A stretch of DNA of 64,000 nucleotides from MGIIa-L3 sp038150305 (GTDB lineage: Archaea > Thermoplasmatota > Poseidoniia > Poseidoniales > Poseidoniaceae): NCBI GenBank assembly GCA_038150305.1, contig JAYOTG010000006.1:25047-89046 (forward strand). The letters run 5' to 3'. The notes under the pieces were generated by a model, which worked only from the letters and a program-made list of their open reading frames with translations, made no database searches and had not been told where the DNA came from. The position numbers and the translations under genes are program-made. Position 1 is the stretch's first letter. Every line of letters begins with the position of its first letter. This document shows, one piece after another, positions 58,754-64,000 of the stretch.

Positions 58754-58799
58754 GGTCCGCCGAAGCGGTCTTGAAGGGCGTCTTGCTCGCTCGGCCAAG

Positions 58800-58871
58800 G
58801 CGCACATGATCTAGTGGTTATGATACGAGGTTCCCAACCTCGTTACCCGAGTTCGAGTCTCGGTGTGCGCA
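58800..58871 (+). tRNA. tRNA-Gly (CCC)
   Basis: A 72-nt cloverleaf: acceptor GCGCACA/TGTGCGC, anticodon stem CGAGG/CCTCG with loop TTCCCAA (anticodon CCC), T arm CCGAG-TTCGAGT-CTCGG, discriminator A. The D stem is short. CCA is not encoded. It lies 46 bp after the helicase gene. Confidence 0.92.
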
Positions 58872-58927
58872 CTTGAGTCACAACACGGCCACTGCGGGCC
58901 GCGTGAAGCCGTGCGAGGCGCGGATGC

Positions 58928-60217
58928 TCAGATGGGCGTGGGCATTTGTGCGGTGGAAGCGAGGTAATACTCCCGCTCGCCCTTGCGGGTGATCAGCACC
59001 CACAGGATGCCCGACACCACCTGCACCATGGCGAAGGCCAGCACCAATTGACGCAGGCTCACGTCGCCGTAGGTGATGAGCAGCGCCGCCACGAGCGACG
59101 AGGTGCCGTTGGCGGTGGTCATCAGCAGGAAGTCCGTGGCGAAGACGCGGCCACGCCAGTCGTCTTCGGTGCGCTCTTGGAGCATCACGGTGGAAAGCAC
59201 CCAATTTGCGCCGCTCGAGGCGTGGGCGCACAAGACGAGGATGGTGATCCACGGCGTCCACGACAGGAGGCCGACGAGGACGTAGAACAGCCCACACAAG
59301 GAGACGAGGAAACCGAGGTGGAAGGGCCAGCGCTTCCGGTCACGCAAGGTGGCTCGGGCGATGATGGGGCCGACACCGGACCCAATGCCTCGTGCCGCAA
59401 AGAGGACGCCGATGCCGGCAGCGACCTCACCCATGCCGATTTCTTCACCGACCAAGATGAGGCAAAAGACCAGCCCGCCGCCCCCGATCGACCAGAGGGC
59501 CTTGGCGGTCAGGATGCGGTAGACGGGCGGCGTGCTGAGGATGCGGCGGAAGCCGTCCGCGATTTGCGCGAGGCCCTCACGGAAGATCGAGCCCTCAGCT
59601 TCTTTGGTCTCTTGCGGAATGGTGAGCAGGCTGATGAAAAGAGCAGAGAGCGAGAAGGACACGGCGTCGATGATGAAGGCCGTGTCCGTGCCGTAGGCTG
59701 CGACCACGAAACCGCCCACCGAAGCACCCACGGCGAGGGCGATGGACCAGGTGGCGGAATTCATCGCGTTCGCGGTCATCAGCGCCTCGCCCTCGCCGAC
59801 GAGGTTGGGGATCGCCGCGTTCTCGGCAGGAACGTACACCGCGTGCAGCACCATCAGCATGACCGTCATGGCGTAGTAGAGCACCACGTCTTCCGGTCCG
59901 TTGACCAACAGCAAAGCCAGGGCACACAAGGCAGAGCCGATGTTGGAGAAAATCATCAGGCCCTTGCGGCTGTATCGGTCCGCAAGCATGCCCGTGAAGG
60001 GTTGTGGGAAGGCGAGGGCGAACATCCGGAGCACCAGCACCAAACCGACCGCAAGTTCGGGCAAGCCCGAGACTTCAGCGGCGAGGACGAACAGCGCAAT
60101 GGTGGTGAACCACGTTCCAGTGGTGGACAGGATGTTGGCGAAGAAGTACTTCGCAAAGGTCGGATAGGTCCGAAGGAGCTCAACGTAGCCGACTTGACGG
60201 CTGCGTTCCTCCTCCAT
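58928..60217 (-). CDS. MFS transporter
   Basis: A 429-residue major facilitator with about twelve hydrophobic segments. The start (TGTWFTTIALFVLAAEVSGL) and the loop 2-3 motif GMLADRYSRKGLM match the MFS_3/enterobactin exporter-like group (drug or siderophore export). A cytoplasmic loop in the middle (IPQETKEAEGSIFREGLA) joins the two halves. Substrate not determinable. Convergent with tRNA-Gly. Confidence 0.88.
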   Translation of the reverse strand: MEEERSRQVGYVELLRTYPTFAKYFFANILSTTGTWFTTIALFVLAAEVSGLPELAVGLVLVLRMFALAFPQPFTGMLADRYSRKGLMIFSNIGSALCALALLLVNGPEDVVLYYAMTVMLMVLHAVYVPAENAAIPNLVGEGEALMTANAMNSATWSIALAVGASVGGFVVAAYGTDTAFIIDAVSFSLSALFISLLTIPQETKEAEGSIFREGLAQIADGFRRILSTPPVYRILTAKALWSIGGGGLVFCLILVGEEIGMGEVAAGIGVLFAARGIGSGVGPIIARATLRDRKRWPFHLGFLVSLCGLFYVLVGLLSWTPWITILVLCAHASSGANWVLSTVMLQERTEDDWRGRVFATDFLLMTTANGTSSLVAALLITYGDVSLRQLVLAFAMVQVVSGILWVLITRKGEREYYLASTAQMPTPI

Positions 60218-60259
60218 AGCGGGTCGTCCGACGCACGACCTATGAGCGTGCGCGTTGGG

Positions 60260-61111
60260 TCAGGCGCTGCGGACCCAATCCCCGAAGTCGCTTTCCTCGT
60301 CCCACGAGAGGGCCCGCTCGTCGATGCGGCTCCGTTCCATCGTGGTTGTCAAGTCCTCTTCGATGTGGATGAGTTTCTCACGCTGCATCATTTCTGGTGA
60401 CAGTCCGGGAAGCAACCACGCAAGCCCCATTGGCACGCGGCCGGGGTAGATGTCGTTGATGTGCTGCACCAAATTGGTGGTGCAGGTGTTCGTGATGGTG
60501 TTGTACCATTCCGGTTTCTCGGCCAAGGCATTGGTCCGGTTGAGGTACGAACGGAACAGCGCCGGTTTGCTCTCCTCGCGCAGCACGTTGCCTTCCAGAA
60601 GGTGCGTGACTGACCGCGTTCTGCACCGCGCTCGGACGCCGATGGCGTCCGCTTCCGTGGCCCAGACGTACATCAACTCGAAGTTGCGACCCAGGCCCTT
60701 CAGGGGATGGAAGCGCTCGCCCTGCTCGCGGCGGACCTCGATGGAGCAGGCCAGGCGTTGTCCGTCTTCGAACTCGAAGGACAGCAAGGTGTGCGCAATC
60801 TCGGGTCGATCGGGCTCGAAGTATTCCAGCACCAACCAGATGCGGCTAACCTGATCGATGCGAACGGTGCGTTCCACCCACCGCTCGTCGTAATCGGAGG
60901 TGGTGCGCCAGTGGAAGTCGCGAACGTTCGTCAAATGGGCCGTGTTGCCGTCGATGGCCACGCGCGTCAATTGGGCGTTGTCGTTGACCCAATTTCGCTC
61001 GTTCATCGGCTGTTCAAGTTTGAACCGGCGCACGGCGATCATCAGCCGCAACACGAAGAGGACCGCGAGCGTGGCCCCGATGGCCAACAGCACAACCACA
61101 GGATGCTCCAC
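60260..61111 (-). CDS. DUF4105 family membrane-anchored protein
   Basis: A 283-residue protein. A single N-terminal helix (about 5-25) is followed by a soluble domain matching DUF4105 (PF13387): LTNVRDFHWRTTSDYDERW, HTLLSFEFEDGQRLACSIEVRRE, FELMYVWATEADAIGVR, and YNTITNTCTTNLVQHI with the conserved Asn/Cys/Thr core. The family is thought to be peptidase-like or lipid-related, unproven. GTG 61111 start. Two genes on the same strand follow it. Confidence 0.85.
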   Translation of the reverse strand: MEHPVVVLLAIGATLAVLFVLRLMIAVRRFKLEQPMNERNWVNDNAQLTRVAIDGNTAHLTNVRDFHWRTTSDYDERWVERTVRIDQVSRIWLVLEYFEPDRPEIAHTLLSFEFEDGQRLACSIEVRREQGERFHPLKGLGRNFELMYVWATEADAIGVRARCRTRSVTHLLEGNVLREESKPALFRSYLNRTNALAEKPEWYNTITNTCTTNLVQHINDIYPGRVPMGLAWLLPGLSPEMMQREKLIHIEEDLTTTMERSRIDERALSWDEESDFGDWVRSA

Positions 61112-61159
61112 ACCGGCCGGTTTGGCTTCTGAGGTTTAGGCGATGCGCCGATATTTCCC

Positions 61160-62344
61160 TCAGGCGAAGTATTCCTCGACGTTGAGGTCGGGAAGGTCCA
61201 CGCCCATCTCTGAGAAGCAGGCGAACATGCGGCGGCATCCTTCGACCATTTCCTCAATCGGGGTTTCTCCCATCGATCCGACGCGGAACATCTTGCCCTT
61301 GAGGTCGTCCTGCCCGCCAATGACCTGGGTGCCGTAGTGCTCCTTCAGGCGCGTCCGCCACGCATCGTCGATCCCCTCTGGGTACAGGATGGCGGTCACG
61401 GTGTCGCTGCGCTGCCCGGCGTCAGCCAGAAGTTGGAACCCCGCGTCGGTGAACAGGCGGCGCACGCCGTCGGCCATCTTGGCGCAGCGCGCCCAGCGTG
61501 CTTCGACGCCTTCCTCACGCAACGCATCGAGGGCGGCGCTCCAGCCCATGGCGAGGTTGATCGCCGGGGTCCACGGCGTTTGGTCGTCGTCGCCTTTCTT
61601 GAACGCCGGAATCATGTCCAGGTAGTAGACCGGGTTGCTGTCGCCCTGCACGCGGATGGCCTTGGTGCGCTCGACAAAACGCTCCGAGACGGCGATGGAG
61701 GCGATGCCGGACGGCCCGGCCGTGCACTTCTGTGCGCCCATCACCACGGCTTCCGCCTTCCACGCTTCGGGATGGACGGGCAGGCCGCCGACCGACGTGA
61801 TGCCGTCGAGGATGAAGGCCACGTTGTGGCGTTCGCACATCTCGGCGAGGGCCGCCGCGTCCTGCGTGATCGCCGTGCTGGTCTCGTTGTGGCAGATGGC
61901 CAAGCCCTCGTAGCAGCCCTTGGCGAGTTCCTCCTCGATTTCGTAGAGGTCGAAGGATCGGCCCCACTCGTACTGGATGTGCTTGAGGGTGCAGAAGCGG
62001 TCGGCCATGTGGGCGACGCGCTCGCCGAACTTGCCGTTGGTCGGCACCAGCACGCGGTCTCCCGGCCTGAAGCGGTTCGCCATGACCATCTCCATCGCCG
62101 CGGTCCCCGAGCCGGACACGACGATGACCTTGTAGCCGTCTTCGCCGGTCCACGATTCCGTGCCTCGCACGCCTTCGGAAGGGCTCAGGTTGAACGCGAC
62201 ACGCAGGCCCGAATTCAGGCCCGCCATGACGTCGCGGAATTCCGAGCCGCGCGCGGTCATGACCGGCGTGGCCATCGCCTCAAGGCAGGCTTGGTTCATG
62301 CGGACGGGGCCGGGGACGAGGAAGCAGTCGCCGTCGTGCGCCAT
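61160..62344 (-). CDS. Class V aminotransferase (alanine-glyoxylate / serine aminotransferase-like)
   Basis: A 394-residue PLP enzyme. Motifs: FLVPGPVRMNQACLEAM at the N-terminus, VVSGSGTAAMEMVMANRF (PLP phosphate site), HNETSTAITQDAAAL, ILDGITSVGGLPV with the Asp, and the PLP lysine in MGAQKCTAGPSGIASIAVS. It belongs to the alanine-glyoxylate/serine-pyruvate/ureidoglycine group. Divergent from pdxT, whose product makes PLP; the link is only positional. Confidence 0.88.
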   Translation of the reverse strand: MAHDGDCFLVPGPVRMNQACLEAMATPVMTARGSEFRDVMAGLNSGLRVAFNLSPSEGVRGTESWTGEDGYKVIVVSGSGTAAMEMVMANRFRPGDRVLVPTNGKFGERVAHMADRFCTLKHIQYEWGRSFDLYEIEEELAKGCYEGLAICHNETSTAITQDAAALAEMCERHNVAFILDGITSVGGLPVHPEAWKAEAVVMGAQKCTAGPSGIASIAVSERFVERTKAIRVQGDSNPVYYLDMIPAFKKGDDDQTPWTPAINLAMGWSAALDALREEGVEARWARCAKMADGVRRLFTDAGFQLLADAGQRSDTVTAILYPEGIDDAWRTRLKEHYGTQVIGGQDDLKGKMFRVGSMGETPIEEMVEGCRRMFACFSEMGVDLPDLNVEEYFA

Positions 62345-62436
62345 GGTTTTGGGTGCCGCAAGCGGTTCTTGAACACATCACAGCGGCCTGTGCATCAACG
62401 GTCGTGTTCTTGAGGGCAGCCCGGCTCGGCAACCTC

Positions 62437-63123
62437 GTGCTGCACATCGGTTTGGCGATGGTCCAAGGGGCCCGTCACGAACACGGTGAGGCGCTCGAGG
62501 TCGCCGCAGCACAGTTGAATCAGGCGGTCGCCGTTCACCCGCTGCGCACCGCAGAGGACGTGACCGGCTCCCTCGATGCCCTGGTCCTCCCCGGTGGCGA
62601 ATCGACCACCATGCGCCTCGCCACCGCTTCGGGCGGGCTGCTGGAGGCCCTGTTCATCTGGATGGAGTCGCATCCAGACCGCCCGGTGCTCGGCACCTGT
62701 GCAGGGGCGATTCTCATGGCCATGCCCGGCGAAGGGCGTGCGCCCTTCCTCGAGGTTGACGTGGAGCGGAACGGATGGGGGCGCCAGCGCCTCTCCTTCG
62801 AGGCCAACGTGGACGTCAGCCTCGATTGCCCAGCCCCCTCAACGTCCGTGGGGGGCGCCCGCTCCACCCTCGAAGGCCACACCGCCCTGCCCGTCGGCGG
62901 CCAGGACACATCCGGCGAGGCGATGCATGGCGTGTTCATCCGTGCCCCTCGCTTCACCGACGAGCCGCGCCGAGGCGAGGTCATCGCGCGCTTGGAGGGC
63001 GAGCCGGTGGGTGTGCTCGACGGCGTTCGCTTGGCGCTGACCTGCCATCCCGAACTCACGCAAGACCGGCGTTTCCATCGGTGGCTGCTCGTCGAGGCCG
63101 CAAGCGCGAAGGGTGGACGGTGA
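62437..63123 (+). CDS. pdxT: Pyridoxal 5'-phosphate synthase glutaminase subunit
   Basis: PdxT releases ammonia from glutamine for PdxS. About 228 residues, slightly longer than the usual 190-200. Class I glutamine amidotransferase triad: Cys in LGTCAGAILMA (about residue 89), His and Glu in CHPELTQDRRFH (about 206). LVLPGGESTTMRL is the diagnostic PdxT motif. GTG 62437 gives the family N-terminus (LHIGLAMVQGARHEH). An insertion (about residues 120-160) accounts for the extra length. pdxS is not in the window. Confidence 0.9.
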   Translation: MLHIGLAMVQGARHEHGEALEVAAAQLNQAVAVHPLRTAEDVTGSLDALVLPGGESTTMRLATASGGLLEALFIWMESHPDRPVLGTCAGAILMAMPGEGRAPFLEVDVERNGWGRQRLSFEANVDVSLDCPAPSTSVGGARSTLEGHTALPVGGQDTSGEAMHGVFIRAPRFTDEPRRGEVIARLEGEPVGVLDGVRLALTCHPELTQDRRFHRWLLVEAASAKGGR

Positions 63124-64000
63124 GTCGCATGGTCGTGCATCTGCCGATGGCCACAGAAATCCTCCCGCCGGAGGAGGGCGAAGCCGAGGGCTGCGTCCAG
63201 TGCCAAGCGGGCAGCAAACTCGTGCTCTTCGTGACCGGCAAATGCCACTGGGGGTGTTCCTACTGCCCGCTGTCGGAAAACCGCCGCGAGACGCCCGACA
63301 TGTTCGCCAACGAGCGCCGCTGCTCGACCTGGGAGGAGGTCATCGAGGAAGGGCGCGCCATGAACGCGACCGGCACCGGCATCACCGGCGGTGATCCGAT
63401 GCTGGACCTCGAGCGCTCGTTGGACGCCATCCGGGAACTCAAGGCCGCTTTTGGTCCGAGCCACCACATCCACCTCTACACCTCGATCCCCATCGACGCC
63501 GAGGTGGCCGGCCGCTTGGCCGAGGCTGGGCTGGACGAATTGCGCTTCCACCTGCTCGATTTGCGCACGACGAATTACGTGAACAGCATCACTACCGCGG
63601 CCGAAGCCGGCATCACGACCGGTGTGGAGTTGCCCTGTGAGCCGGACAAGGCCGAGGCCTTGGAGCAGGTCGTGCGCGACCTGTGCGATTTGCCGGTGGC
63701 CTTCCTGAACCTCAACGAGTTGGAGATCACCACGGGCAACCAGACCAACATGGACGTGCGCGGCTTCAACCTCGCCGGAGGCATGTCCGCAGCTGCGGAA
63801 GGCAGCGCTGAACTCGGTTATGCGCTGAAGGGCCTCGCGCACGACATCGAGGCGCATTACCACCTGAAGTTCTGCACCGCCCACTACAAAGACGCGGGGC
63901 AGCTCCGTCACCGCTTCAAGCGGCGCGCGACCGTCACCATGCGGCCTTACGAGGTGCTGTCCGAGGACGACACGCTGCTCTTCGGTGCCATCCCCTGCCC
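63120..64000 (+). CDS. Radical SAM protein (COG2108-like), runs off window end
   Basis: The first 293 residues of a radical SAM protein; the 3' end is outside the window. The [4Fe-4S] motif CHWGCSYC (C-x3-C-x2-C) is near residue 43, followed by GTGITGGDPMLDLERS matching the SAM-binding region. An upstream CVQC pair (about residue 25) might bind an extra metal. The plan resembles archaeal COG2108 proteins related to pyruvate formate-lyase activase. GTG 63120 overlaps the pdxT stop (GTGA), so the genes are coupled; ATG 63129 is possible. Confidence 0.82.
   Translation, partial: MSRMVVHLPMATEILPPEEGEAEGCVQCQAGSKLVLFVTGKCHWGCSYCPLSENRRETPDMFANERRCSTWEEVIEEGRAMNATGTGITGGDPMLDLERSLDAIRELKAAFGPSHHIHLYTSIPIDAEVAGRLAEAGLDELRFHLLDLRTTNYVNSITTAAEAGITTGVELPCEPDKAEALEQVVRDLCDLPVAFLNLNELEITTGNQTNMDVRGFNLAGGMSAAAEGSAELGYALKGLAHDIEAHYHLKFCTAHYKDAGQLRHRFKRRATVTMRPYEVLSEDDTLLFGAIPC

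Noticed and set aside
58278..58814. Ala/Val-rich plus-strand frame over the helicase tail
   Set aside because: Out-of-frame reading of the RGG repeat region.

Overview
The window is a gene-dense (about 62-63% GC by eye) stretch of archaeal chromosome, almost certainly from a metagenome or single-cell assembly because a 10-N gap interrupts one gene. Archaeal markers are clear: transcription factor B with a TATA promoter, ribosomal protein L40e, UPF0147, an archaeosine-type tRNA-guanine transglycosylase, a CTP-dependent riboflavin kinase, an archaeal-type NMN adenylyltransferase, an archaeal PheS, DRG GTPase, bat-like HTH regulators and an archaeal prepilin peptidase. They sit beside bacterial-style genes (SufS/SufE, GrpE, polyphosphate-glucokinase-like ROK kinase, RhlE-like helicase, TatC, MFS). 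That mixture, the TATA boxes about 25-27 nt before start codons (leaderless transcripts), and a giant secreted protein with calcium-binding repeats and a C-terminal membrane anchor suggest a marine Thermoplasmatota, most likely Candidatus Poseidoniales (Marine Group II). The lineage is an inference from gene content, not from a marker tree.

Layout. 1-5.1 kb: end of an AI-2E-type permease, UPF0147, prepilin peptidase, L40e, a degenerate metallo-beta-lactamase-fold protein, a propeller-like protein, a small zinc protein and TFB. 5.3-12.9 kb: purA, tRNA-Ala, the large secreted protein, a DsrE-like protein, an EF-hand protein, an MscS channel and NMN adenylyltransferase. 12.9-17.0 kb: GrpE, an unknown gene, DRG GTPase, then a sugar kinase and a shortened 4-alpha-glucanotransferase-like gene. 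17.0-24.1 kb: a complete suf Fe-S assembly operon (sufC-B-D-S-E-T) facing a NifU-like gene and two related bat-type HTH regulators. 24.1-26.3 kb: tgtA, apparently without its zinc site. 26.4-31.7 kb: a translationally coupled operon of two ABC ATPase/permease pairs plus a lipocalin-like protein. 31.8-37.8 kb: membrane proteins, a TPR-like protein, truA, ribK, a KBL/BioF-type synthase and a DUF309 protein.

37.9-41.7 kb holds the most unusual locus: a 566-residue protein with a PATAN/DUF4388-like start, a DnaA/Hda-like AAA+ ATPase with an altered Walker A lysine, and a YkgJ-type cysteine-cluster protein. 41.7-52.8 kb: citrate synthase, a glycerophosphodiesterase-like protein whose HRG motif lies at its C-terminus, a PAP2 phosphatase, TatC, a PHP phosphoesterase, an acidic membrane protein, FolD, a VOC protein, PheS, a small zinc-ribbon membrane protein and an aminotransferase. 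52.8-64 kb: tRNA-Thr, two UPF0145 proteins, tRNA-Arg, a GPI-ethanolamine-phosphate-transferase-like membrane enzyme split by the gap, a FUN14 protein, an RGG-tailed DEAD helicase, tRNA-Gly, an MFS transporter, a DUF4105 protein, a class V aminotransferase, pdxT and the start of a radical SAM gene.

The gene set is mainly housekeeping (Fe-S assembly, tRNA and rRNA-related functions, cofactor synthesis) with a strong envelope component: Tat export, prepilin processing, two ABC systems, lipid phosphoesterases and secreted calcium-binding repeats. Start codons were re-chosen where domain limits, overlaps or promoter spacing argued against the longest reading frame. Intergenic stretches are short. 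The only ones near or above 300 bases (6652-6959 and 53826-54156) each contain a tRNA gene, and I see no other gene in the remainder.
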